Assembly (NCBI GenBank): GCA_033063855.1
Contig: CP093829.1
Span: forward strand, 4,722,243 to 4,786,242
Length of the DNA: 64,000 nucleotides
Reading direction: 5' to 3'
Source: Smittia aterrima
Lineage: Eukaryota; Arthropoda; Insecta; Diptera; Chironomidae
Shown here in pieces: positions 1 through 12,240 of the stretch. Every line of letters starts with the position of its first letter. Positions within the stretch are counted from its first letter, which is position 1. Both the position numbers and the translations under genes were made by a program. The notes under the pieces were generated by a model. The model had not been told where the DNA came from and ran no database searches. It saw only the letters and a list, made by a program, of their open reading frames with translations.

Positions 1-3000
1 AGGAGATCGATCACAAAACATAATTAAATGTTAGTAATTAAAGCTTAACAAGACAGTTACGAGTACAAATTTAATTAATAAAATGCTTTGAGTTGTTGAT
101 CGACTTCTTTCAGCACTCCTCTCTCTGCCTATCGATTTGACGGCGCTCTTTGAACTGTCAAATCACGTCAATAATGATTCATAACAGTTAACAATCATTC
201 CTGCCTTCTCATGAGATCGATTGCAGAAATGATGCAATGAAAATATTCTCACGATCGACTTGAAGAAAAAAAACTATTTCAACGAAAAATCTTTCCCACT
301 CTCATGGTCGAAGACTTTGGGAACATTTTCTTGTTCTTTGTTCTTCCGATGAGGAAGGAAAAAGTTTGAGAAATGGGGTGAGAGTTGGGCTTTTGCCAAG
401 GGTGAGACTCAAACTTGTTTTCAATGCACGGTCTCCTCACTGATTGCGTTGCTTGTATGAACAAACGACAAGTTACGACGCTGAAAATTAAAAGTTGAAC
501 AAAAGAGATTCGCCTCGTAAAGATTTATTCCGTCATGTGCACTTTAAAAGGAACTCGAGACCCCTCTCGCAATCTGATGAAGGATTTCTTGAAGAAACAA
601 GTTCCAACGAGTACACACAACAATTCATATTCCCATCGCTCGATTTCAGCAATTTCAATCTGAATTCATCATTTAAATGAGCCTTAAAATTTTGATTTGC
701 ATAATTCCGAAAAAAAGAATATTTTTCGACTGTTATCCTTGAGGGCACGAAGGAAATTTATTATTCAATCAAGTGCGTATTAAGAAAACTTTCAATTACA
801 TGAAACTGGTCCTCATTAAATAATTCGGCATTAAATAACCGTTCTCCCCTCGAAGGTTTTCAGTCTCGGAATTCATTGAAAAGGAAATAAATTACGGTTT
901 AAGATTCCTTAATGCGAAAACTTTCCTTCGAAATCGATGCTACAGTTTCAATCTCTCTCCGGAGGGGTTCACATCCGATAGAGTCATAGACCGAACTTTG
1001 ATGATAATGAGCCTGAGTCGAATGAATAAATTTTTTGTCTTGGAATTTGAATTTTTCACATTTGCTTGCCTTTGAGTCGTTTTGGGCAGGCATGACAATG
1101 AAAAATGTAAATCACACGATCTCAAAAGCTACTACTTCCCTTTTGTTAGCTCCGCAAACAACGTGTAATTATGCGAAGTTTTCTGAGGCACGATGAATGA
1201 AATTGTAAGTAATTCAAGCGAAATGCAAATTTGATAACCTTTCTTCAACGGTTTCTCTCTTGCGCTGCTGATATCCAACGAACGTCGTTCGGTTAATCGC
1301 GCATATTGTGTGTGGCAAATGAAATCAATAAATATCGACGGAGAAATTTCTTTTCCATTCCCGAAGCGAGCGAACGAGTGAGTACAAAAGCCTTTCTGTC
1401 TTTTGACGCGTTGGAAAATTGCTAAATGATTGTTGTTTCTGCTGCCATGCTCGAACCTTATTTTTTTTTCTTCTTTCCCCGTCATCAGAGAGAACTTGAT
1501 TAATTCAAATGACTTTTTAAAAAGTGCATTAAAGCTTTCTGCACTGGCCGCCTTTGTTCGTCGACCCGTTGTCAATAAGAAAGTCGAAGAAATTTATGTG
1601 CGGCGGCCTGGAAATGCGTTGGAATAAAACTTGGATCATTTTTCATCCTTCTAGTCAATCGAGAGAGAAAGAGATTTTCTGATTGTCACTACCATTGACC
1701 TAATCGCATTCAATGGGTAAATGTTACAATTTCTTCACGGCAATCACTTGCATCGCAAGCTCTCTCCATTAGACTTTGTGGTTTCATCACATCAACCGCA
1801 AAAAATCGCTTTTCATTCTTTTTTTTTCCTTCTCGAAGCAGAGAGCTCAGTGAGTTTTAATTTTAAGCCTTCAACATGATGCATTTGATTCGAACGCTAT
1901 CAAGCAAGAGATCAAACGATTGAGTGCATTTTCTAGACGTCACTCGACAAAGGACTTAAGAAAGATGGAGAAAAAAATCCATAGAGACCTCGGACAGATG
2001 TATCAAATTGATCGCACACGATCCGATACGAAGCGTAAGAAAACGTCTTAAACAACACGAACAATAGAGAAATATTATTTATTTTCTCTTAAAGACATCG
2101 ACAGATGCAATTTTCGGATGTTTTTGTTATTCGAATCGAAATCTGTGCGTTACTAGCTTCGATGAAGAAGAAGAATCAGAAGCGAGAGCAAAGGGAGGGA
2201 GGGTGAGTTGTTGTTGATGAAAAGAATTTTAATTTCTTAGCGGCAATAACTAAAGTTGGGGTGGAGACTGAAGAAAAGGGACACGTGCGCAAGAAACGAA
2301 ATCGAAAGGTGAAATATGAAGTCTTAAAGAAATTGCACTTTTCAATAAAAACGGATTTCAATTGAGGTTGTTGGTTGAGTATGAAAGTGAAACGATCTGC
2401 ATCTGCTGTCAGACGAAGGAATGCAAAAGCGAGACTCTTCGTAAATCATAAATTAATTCTCTCTTTCATTCGATTGCATTCAAATCTGATGAATCATCTC
2501 GTTATCACACTTAATTATCTCTTGAGCCTTTCTGCCGATTCATTTAACTAAAGTGATAAATTCTCTTCTCCGCTTCCAGTCATTTAAAAACGTGCACGAA
2601 CCTGGAAAACAACTGACGATCGCAATCAATCCGAGATAACAAGTTTCTCGTCTCTGACGTCAGCACAAAAGTAAACACCGAGCAAAGTAAATCCTTCTTT
2701 AAAGTGATTAGGGTGAAGGGAAAAAAATATCTATGCAAATAGTTCATAAAGTTTTATTGCTCTAGTCATGACGAGGATAAGGTAAATAAACGAGTCATAG
2801 TGAGAGAAGGTTCTCTTCTTTAAAAGGCGCCACTGAATCTACGGGATCCTTAATTTTAAAATATCTTTCGCTGTCTCACCAAAAAGAGAATCAACTTTCA
2901 GGTAGGTCAGGGACTTGGTGGTGCATCGTAAATTAAGAAATATTTTTATTTATAATCATTTGATACAATTTGGGATCTTTAAGGCGATCCACAACGTTCA

Positions 3001-4516
3001 AGGTGCGAAAGCATTTGTAATAAAGATGAAGTGCTGATGTGGCAAACGAGATATGGAGTCTCTCTCTCTCCCGCAAACTGTAATGAAAAATTCTTCGGAA
3101 ATCCGAGAGCGTTTTGAACAAACAATCTTTAATCATTTTACAGCTTCGAGATCGTGAAATTGATAACAAATATTTGAAAAATGATATGAAGACCTTCGCC
3201 AGAAACGATCTCGAACCTGATACGTTTGCTCTTACACTTTTTAAAACAAATTTCAAATTTGTGTTTGAGTAAACCAAAATTTTATTGATTTTCTTTTACA
3301 ATTTGATAAGAGAACGCTCTCTTGTTGATTCTTGATGTGGTGACAAGAATTTGGTCGTACATCCTGTGCAAGAGCCAAAAGCGAAGGTTTCAGGTAAATT
3401 TTGATGACGGTGCTTATGCAAATATTTGTTGATTGATAACTGAAATTACCCTTGAAATGTCGATTCGAAGAGAGAGCGATAAATCACCTGCATTGAAACC
3501 TGATTTCTTCTTCAATTTCACAAGAAAATCGATTTGATTCCTCGCTCGATTCTGAGAAGTTTAAAAATTATTTTCACAACGTGAAATTGCCAAACCGATT
3601 TCGTTGAACTTTGTGCGCGCAACAGTTCGAGACCACAACTTACACCTGATACGCAAATCTACCTGTGAAGTGAAATGATGCCACAATCAAACCAGCAACC
3701 ACAGACACGAACTCGAACTCGATCTCGATCGAGAAAGAATAAAGATTTCGTTTCCATCAAATTTCCATCAGCGATGAACTGTGTGGAGGGAAGTTGAACG
3801 AGTGCCAATCATAATGCACAAAAAAATCAAGAAAGAAAGAGATCAAAATTATCATAATATCTTTCGCGAGGTTGTGAGTGTCGAGCTAACGGCACAACAG
3901 CGAAAAAAAGAGAATCAGACAAGTCAGTACGCTCTTACACTCGTCCAAGGCGGTTAATACGATAAAGCTAAATTATAGGGTGCTCGCATCGAGATCGATC
4001 AAATAATTATTATCTCTCGGGCCGTGTCGCTTTTCTTTAACCACAAGAAGAAATCATTTCTATTAAGGCGCGATGAAACATGTTGTTGATGAAACATGGA
4101 ATTCTTTTCATCTTTTCATTTTTTTTGTTATTCGGATGGACATGTTAACACGTTCCATTTCTTCACCAAACATCCATTACACCCAAATTTGTAATTTTTC
4201 CATCATAAAAATTACAGCTCTGCTGTCTTCATTATCGTATTGGACTGAAGAGTGGAATGTGAGAGGAACATCATCATCTTGAGTTCATCCGTGCGCGCGA
4301 GCGATCGGAGAGAAGGTGAAGGCAATGAAAGGAACTGAGAAAATAATCGAATTTTTTGAAGAAATCAATGAAACGAATGAGTGTATGTGGCTTGACTCTT
4401 GGAGGCATGGAAATATGATAATTTGAAAATAACTTACAATGTTGTTAATTCGTGGTGATCATCGAAATTATCAATTCCAACTAAAAGTAATTACACGATA
4501 AAGAAAACGAATGAGT

Positions 4517-4531
4517 TCTCTCTCTCTCTCG
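4517..4531. repeat. (TC)n microsatellite
   Basis: A short run of TC dinucleotides. Similar CT/GA runs occur at about 3058-3071 and 15475-15489. They may bind GAGA-type factors or be simple slippage products. Confidence 0.7.
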
Positions 4532-7500
4532 CTCTTCTGTCATAAACATTGATTAAGTCTTCTGGTCCAGACCGAAATTATTAGTTCTGTGATTCAATCA
4601 ATCAGTCAATCAATTTTCTCGTGAGGCAAATTGTAGTCTGCTGATTACTAAAAATAATTTCTGGCCTTGATATTCATTCAGCTGCTGACTAAAGACACAA
4701 ATCAGCTTCTTTCGAGGGAGATCTCTCGATCTCAAGTGTTTGACACATCGAGACTTAGAAATGTTACAAATAAACTCGACAATTTATCTGTCGAGGGTGG
4801 CTTGCGATGTCTCTTAATACGAGATCACCTTTAGCCCCTGCGAGATTTGTTACAAATTAACACGCGGCCCGCAGCAGTTCAAAGGAATTTTGTTGACAAA
4901 TTTCATCCCCAAGTATTAATTTCTCTTCGAGGAAGTGAACGCTCTATTTTCAGTCTCAAATAAATTGAATGACAAATTGTCTCCTTGCTCGACTTTAGTC
5001 GCGACAAAATTCATTTTGTCTCGGCTCGGTCCGTGGGTCCGATCATTGAACGAAACAAGCAGCATTGCTCTCATTTCGAATCATCGAGTGGTAGCTCCAA
5101 AACGGTGATTCAGAATTTGGATTTGCATAGGATTTGAATAAGCTTTTGTCACAAAACCAATTCGTAAACTCGGCGAGTCAATATTTATTATTAACATTGG
5201 CATTATGTTTTTAAAAATGCAAATTCGAGAAATAAATCATCGAGAGAGACACAACATTGTAGGAATAATAAGGAAGATAAGAAATAGTTTGATCTGTCTA
5301 TTGAGCTTCGAGTGATCACACTCAAGAGCTGGTAGAGTTGTGCACTCACTCGATCGAGTTTTGTAAACAAATTTCACGGCGCCTTTAGTAATTAACATCG
5401 ATTATTAAAGTCCCATAAATAACAAATCGCATTCAGGGTGTTAACTCGCGAAAGAAAGTGCTCAGCAACATGCAAAATGTGTTGATGTAGCGAAATAGCG
5501 AAATTATGATTAATGGCAGTTAATTAACAAGCTCAGATACAAGACGATGATTTGAAGGTTTTTTTTTTGGCGATTAACTCGAACATTCGCGCACATTCGG
5601 CTCTATTCAAGTCTTCACATTCCTATCTCTGAATTAATGAGCTTCAAACTGGGAAATTAATAAGTTTCGATTTAATTAATTACAATAATTGAAAGTGTGA
5701 GACGAATTATGAGCCGAGCCATTCGAAATGTAAATGTTCTGCTGAGAAAACAACCGAGGGCGATCAATTATGTGTTTAATTGGAAGAAATTCACGAAGCA
5801 TGCTGCTTTTCTTAAGCGCTATAAAGAGCGTGTCAAGAGATTATATTGAAGCTATTTCTGATTTGAATATTTCGTTCGCTATTTCCATAATAATCCTACT
5901 TTACGATTGACAAATTTGTTTCGAAGGCCTCAAACCATAAAAGTTGAGAAATTAATTAACGTTTTCGGGTGAAACGATCATTTCTCTGGAGAAAGAAAAA
6001 TAAACAAGTGAACGTTAAACTTTTCCTCGTAAATGTGAATATTTCGACTTTAATGGATCTACAAGATCACTTGATTGTCGAACGCATCAAATCGTCTTCC
6101 GTCTATTAAGTCACAAGATGTCACAAGGGAAAACTCCTTTAAATTAAAAGATTTTCGTTTGACGACGTCGCATGCTCGACTTCATGTCTACGTCTCCGAG
6201 AAATTTAATCTTTTCTCGGTTTGAATGTTAATTGTCTTCTAAGCATAGTCGCGTGTGTGGAAGCATGCATCTGCATTCATATCCAGTCGAACGTAAATCT
6301 TCTTCTCTCTTACTTTAATGGAGAATATTTTCGTTGACAGATTTTCCTTCCGATAATTGTGTCGTAGTGCGGGCAATATATTTATTAGATGTGTTCACTC
6401 TGTTTGAGCAAACGAACGCTCAACTAAAGACAACGAACATAATGAATCGCTTTTAGATTCGAGGTTGAGCGCAGAGATTTGTGGGAGGGGAGAATCTTTG
6501 ACTTTTTAATAGGAAGCTTAAGTCATTAGACTCGAAAGTCATCGCAGTTTGACGGTGAAGCAAGCAGAGAGAGATTTTCCTTAATCCAAGTCGATGACAA
6601 ACATTTGACACTTTAGATCAACTTTAACAGAGTCTTTTTCACTTCGTCTGTTCTGTGGTTTCTTCTTATGGAACAAACAAGCCAATATTCTCTCTCTCGC
6701 TTTTGTTTCCCCATTCAATGAAGTGACGTTCGAGAAATTCGAGACATTTCAATAGGGAATTACTGGAAGGAGATTGCATCCGATTGTTTGCGAGAAGAAG
6801 TTTTTTTCGGGAACGAACTGTTAACATGCAAGATTCTACAACAGGTATTTCATTCACAAAACCTTTAGATATTGAGTTTCTCTCCTCTGCCTGACATGAC
6901 ATGAAACAGCAGAATATAAAAAAGCAAGCGTTTCGTCCATAAAGCAAGAGAGAGGAGAAAGAAAACTTTCTGACATTAAATCGTCACACAATGGAACTTC
7001 CAAAGAAATCAAATCAATCAATAATTTCAACAACAAAAAAACGAAGCGAACAGTTACGCAAAGAAAACTACCTGCAATCAAGATCAGCTCTGGAAAGAGA
7101 GTGAGGAGTTGTTTTTTGCACAATTGAATATTATTCATTTTTATTTTCGCTTCGATCTTCGTTCGTCGTCTTAAGAAAACGGATTTCTTTTCATGATTCC
7201 TTGAAAAGAGAAGTATTAAGAAAATCAAACATCTCTCCTTTTGTGAAGATAAATTCCAATGGAGAAGCAGCAGCTGAAGCAGCTTTGGGCTCTTTACGAA
7301 TTCGGTAGCACGCGTTCATAACGAGAAATGCGCTCTTTCCGATCGAAAAGCCATCGACTGTTCGTGCCATCGCAAAACGAAAAAAAAATGCTGAAAGAAA
7401 TATGATGGATCCGCAGCATGCAAAAAAGTCATCTCTCGTTAAGCCACAAACGGCTTTTTCTTTATTTTGTTTAAGGAAAACGAAAGATAAAGTAAAGTAA

Positions 7501-7708
7501 TCTGGCCAGACTCCCCGAAAAGAGCAAAACGAGAGGTCTTTATGCACTTTCCAAGCGAGTCACGCATGCTGATTTTTTTTTTCGCGAAGGGCAATCATTA
7601 ATCGTAATTATCCTCAATGCTCTTCTGATTTTGCGCAGTAAAGTGTTGTTCATAATTGAAAACTTAAAGTACAAAGTGTACTTAATCTTCCATACGCACG
7701 CAAGTTCT

Positions 7709-7725
7709 TCCTCCTCCTCCTCCTC
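7709..7725. repeat. (CTC)n microsatellite
   Basis: A short trinucleotide run in non-coding sequence. No open frame suggests that it is translated. A comparable (GAC)n run is at about 29829-29845. Confidence 0.7.
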
Positions 7726-10700
7726 GTCGCTTTGCTGCTACCAAAAGGAGAGAACAAATGTCATTTTGCAAAAAAGAAACGATTAAAAGTTATTAATGAT
7801 ACGCGAGCAGAGTTATACGAGGAAAGGAGTGAGAGAAGTTAGTCAAAAAAAAAGAGAATAATTAAGACATGGAGCTCAAAGTTATGGATCACGAAGAAAG
7901 CAGCGTGCAACGGCAGGAGGGAAATCGCTCGAGGAGCATGTAAAAGGTTCATCTCGATCGTCTTACATAAATTAATTTACTTAAAACTTTAAATCGCTGT
8001 CATTGCGAAGGCTCAGGCTTTGGCATTTAACATTCACAACAATTTCACTCTCGAATATCACTTTCGAGAGAAAACGCATCACCATTAATAACAATTCTCG
8101 AACATGGCGAACATAATTATCATCAGAAGAAAGTGTTTTCCTCTGCCCTCGAGGACATTGTCGCTTGCTCTGTGTTGTAATCATCGAATGATGCAATGTC
8201 GATAAGTTTGAGTGCTTGCAGAAAAGAAGTTTAAAAACTTTTTTTTTCTATGCAAAGACCAACAAAAGGAAATGAAGTGAAATATCTTTTGTGAGGTTGC
8301 TGCTGTTTCGCCTAACAAAAATCCGCCATCGAACAATAGAACACAAAACGTGAGTTTTGATCGAGACACACCGGGCCTGGCTGGAGATTTCAAGAGTCTT
8401 ACTTAAGCACTTTTATATTTCTCTTCGTCTCATATTTTTTTTCGGCAGTTGCACAATGAACCTTTTGAGCACAGAACAGTGTCAAGTGAAACGACAGTCG
8501 CTGTTGGAATTGAAGACGGAATTGAATTCCATTCGAACGAAATGTCTTTTCTTCATCTTTCGAGAGTCATAAATTGAATTGAAAGAGCAGACGTGTGTGC
8601 CGTCTCATGCCTTTAACTTCCTTGATCAAGGAACGAAACTTCCATCGTCGAATGGTAATTAAAAATTTGTTGTTGGTGTCAGCGAAAGTATCAAATATCA
8701 CACATTGAATATTAGTTTACTGACTGCTTTATGAGACGCACATTGCCGTTTGTCGAAATCATCTTCCGAGGGTTAGGGGATGCTAGACGATCTCGCCAAG
8801 TGTTTGTGTATGTGTTACTTCCCCGACAGATTCCAATGGTTGCGCCAAAATCACAGAAACTCGGCAGTTGTGTGCTTTGGAATGGCTGCTGCTGTTTCGT
8901 TCTCTTTTGTCCTGTTCTCGACTCGTTTCTCCTAAACTAAGGGTGCAAAATATCGAAGGAATCACACCTGCTTTGGTTGAAACTCTGCAAGGTACGTGGC
9001 ACGCGTAAACCTTAGAACTCGCATCTGTATTAGAGGAATCAGTTTTCAATTGTGATTGTCGAGACTTTAGCATTGTCGTGCACATGGCAGTGACTGTGAA
9101 AATTGATCGAGAATTCAATTCCGGTTCCAGAAGATTAAAACTTTTGTTGTCAAAGAATCATTTTCACTTTTAGTTTTTTTTTGCTCGACCGGTAAATCGA
9201 TTTGTTTTGCTTTGTTCCTCACGAATTCACGTAACATTAAATCGCTTTCATGATCAAACAACCATTCATCCCAAATGACCATTTTTATGAATTTTTATTA
9301 AACATAAAAGCTAATTTCTGAGGAGCCCTTAGCTTTGGTCGTCAAATGACGTCGTTTGCCTTTTATCAAGCAAACAGTTGAAGTCGTCATCAATTCAAGT
9401 TTATTAATAGAAAACTTGCTTCTTTGCACCGCTCCCGATGACGGCTTTTGAAATCCATTCTTGAACTAAATTGAAAAACTATTTTGATATAAATAAGTTG
9501 GAGTCGCTTTTTCTTCTCCTAACGTAATAATAAAAGCAGCTTTGATTTCGGCACACAAAAGGCATTCAATAAAATCACGATCCACAAAAGAAAGACCTTG
9601 TTCGCATAATGCTCTCGACTTCGGTAAATATCTTCTATCCCAAAATTCAACTCTCTTTTCTTCTTCTTCTTGATATAAATCTTCGCCACGGGCCGAATTT
9701 CTTTTTTTCTCCTTCACGAGCTGATTGAAAAATATCATTAACTCGAGAAATCGAAATCGTCCGCTGCAGATGACAATGGAGCATTGGGAACGAACAGCAA
9801 ATAATAATTCATCTATTTCTTGTGTCGATCACAACTTCTTTATGAGAGGTCCAACTGAGTCTCGATTTTCATTCAAAACTTAAACATTCTCGACTTGCTT
9901 TGTAGCAGGTTCGCTTTGCTTCTTTAAATCAATAAAAAAAAAAGTTTTGTGCTTCTTAGAAAATGTTTCTCCGATTTTTGCGCCATTCAGAAATAGTCGT
10001 AATTCTTCACTGGTCCCTTTTACGTTTCCTCCTTTGTCGAACTCAAATAAATTTTATAGAAGAATGAAATCATAAAAAAAAATGAAAATGAAAATCACCA
10101 AAAAAATAAAATATCAATTCACAATTGAATTCTTTTGCCTTGTACAAAGAATAAAAACAACATCGAGAATGCGATCATGAAACTCGTAAATTGCTGGTGC
10201 TTCACAGTTTTTTTTTCCTTTCTGATTCTCTCTCGCTCTCGTCGTTCATGCTGAACGAATATCATTGTAAGTCGCCGAATTATTTGAATATCATTATAAA
10301 AAAAAACTGCGTGCTAAAGATCTTAGCATTGACCGTTAATTGCCGTCGGATTCGTGATGGTTGAAACGTTTAAGTTTCCATTTCAAGATCAAATCATTGG
10401 AAGATGGAATGAAATCTCATCCACTTCGAGTTCGTAAAACAATGATTTTCAACTTTCACGAAGTGAATCTCTGCTCATTTTCACGATTTAGTTCCGTAAA
10501 GCTTCACGTCTGTGCTCATTGCTCTACATTCCCCGGCCTCTCTCAATGACGAGAATTCCCTCCAACAGAATTTTAAAATTTCATTTATCCGCATTTCATA
10601 AAAAATGCAGCGTGCGCCTTTGTTCGTTGCCGACATGAAACGTAACTGATCCAAAGCGAGTAAATCAACGATTTGAGCTCGGCATTGCCGCGCGTCGAGA

Positions 10701-10964
10701 CTAGACACCGGACACTCCAAAGCATGATTCAAAGTACACGTGTGAATTATTGGCACAACATAAGAACGACGATAAGGAAAGGTAGCTTAGCATTAGAAAA
10801 ATACCTTCGAATAAAGCATGCCAAGCGAACCAGGTTATCATACTTTCATTTCACCTCTCTCTCTCGTTCCGAATGTTCTCCCCTAAAAGAGGAATTGCGC
10901 GCCGCGCACACAATCGCTCGACACATGCACGAAATATCTTTTTTTTATCAGAAACGTACAAAGT

Positions 10965-12240
10965 GAAAAGGAATTTTCCTTCCTCAAGACTTTTTCGTGT
11001 CCGATATGCGTGGAAAATGTATCAGAAGAGCAGACGGGAATGAGCAGCATTTTCCCTGTTTTTATTTCGTGATTCCGAGTGGAAGGGAGTCGGCGACTTT
11101 TCCCTCACCAACACTATTTGCTTCTTTCATTGCAAAAGACTGACCAGAACAAGCTGTCCAGTTTTGTTGATTCCTGTTCCATTTTTCATTAAAATAAAAA
11201 AGAAATTCATTCGGACGCACGGAGGAGCATTGGAGCTTTAAGCTCTGAGCTAAAAACAAGTGTTTATATTGAAATCTTATGCAGAACAGTCGCTGCGAAG
11301 AGCGGAATGGCAGTTATCATTTGCATTTGCAGCGCTACTAAGTTCACAGACTCTTTCCTCTGAGAAGGGCGAAGAATTTTCCGAGTTTAGGAATTCCAGC
11401 AAATGCGCCACACTCGGAAAATATTCGTGGAAATCGGTTCAAGTTTCATGCGAACTTGTTAGTAAGAATTTTTCCTGAATTCTATGGGGAATTTGTTGGG
11501 CAACAAAAAGTGCTTTCTCCACACATGGGGGAAAATTCAAGAGAGAAGAGATCGTCTTTAAGCTCAACCTCCGAAGCGAAAATATTTCTTTTCCCCGTAC
11601 ACGAATTCTCGAAAAGTCCTTGAAAGGATCTGTTCACCTCCGTTCTGACCTTCTGTTCAACCAATAACGATTTTTTATTCATATTCCAAAAGCCTCACAA
11701 TAAATATAAATTACCCTTAGATCGAACAGGCAATCATAGTCCGCAGCACCCTAGAAAGTAAAATTCATTTCAAGGATATTCATTCCATGACGGCCCTTTG
11801 GAACAGCGTCGCATTTGGAAAAACTCCCTTTCAGTTAAAATGAAAACGGCGCGGAAAGAAACATTTTCCTTTGGAGCATGCGCAGACGTTGTGAGAGTGG
11901 AGAGTGAAAGGAGAAAATCCTTTCGACGCTGCAGCATCCTTGTGTTGGAAAATCTCGTGCAGCATTCAAATGAGAAGATTTTTCCAACGTGCTTCTCCAA
12001 TATGACATCCTGATCCGGGAAGGCGCCAAATATTTTCGCCATTCAATGCAACTCCTTTGTGATGATGAGAAAGTCGCGTAGAATGGACCGGGTTTCAGAC
12101 AAACTTCTGTCAAGGCGAGCAAGTCCTTCTTGTGACTTCGATTTCTTAACAGAAATTCTTTCACGGTAGCTGCTCGTCCGAAAATTGCAGCAACGGAAAA
12201 AAGCAGTTGACAAAAATTTCCCGAGCACTCGCGATACACG
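10965..12240. promoter_or_regulatory. Cluster of GGAAAA/TTTTCC (kappaB-like) motifs
   Basis: Within about 1.3 kb there are some sixteen GGAAAA or TTTTCC cores on both strands. They include GGAATTTTCC at about 10971, TTTTCC near 11050, 11098 and 11377, GGGGAATTTG at about 11486, GGGGGAAAATTC at about 11526, GGAAAATC at about 11947 and ATTTTTCC at about 11977. Several resemble degenerate Rel/NF-kappaB half sites. Local GC is somewhat higher and several short overlapping frames occur, none convincing as a gene. It could be an enhancer, an old diverged tandem repeat or chance. The link to Rel factors is inference. Confidence 0.25.

Larger units (their letters stand above)
1..10960. other. Non-coding stretch, no gene supported
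   Basis: I find no credible coding exon on either strand. All open frames are short (the longest, on the minus strand near 1132-1575, is 147 codons), have no recognisable domain or signal peptide, and are interrupted by many stops in neighbouring frames. No tRNA or rRNA was recognised. The composition is AT-rich with many GAGAG/CTCTC tracts, TAATTA cores and short microsatellites, as in insect intergenic or intronic DNA. It could be intergenic sequence or part of a long intron of a gene whose exons lie outside the window; the sequence does not decide. Confidence 0.6.

Noticed and set aside
1132..1575. Minus-strand open frame of 147 codons
   Set aside because: Low-complexity composition, no domain or signal peptide, and no splice or promoter context; length is within chance for 30 kb of AT-rich DNA.
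11770..12239. Overlapping minus-strand frames of 67-134 codons
   Set aside because: Several frames overlap each other on both strands, and none resembles a protein family; more likely a GC-richer non-coding patch.
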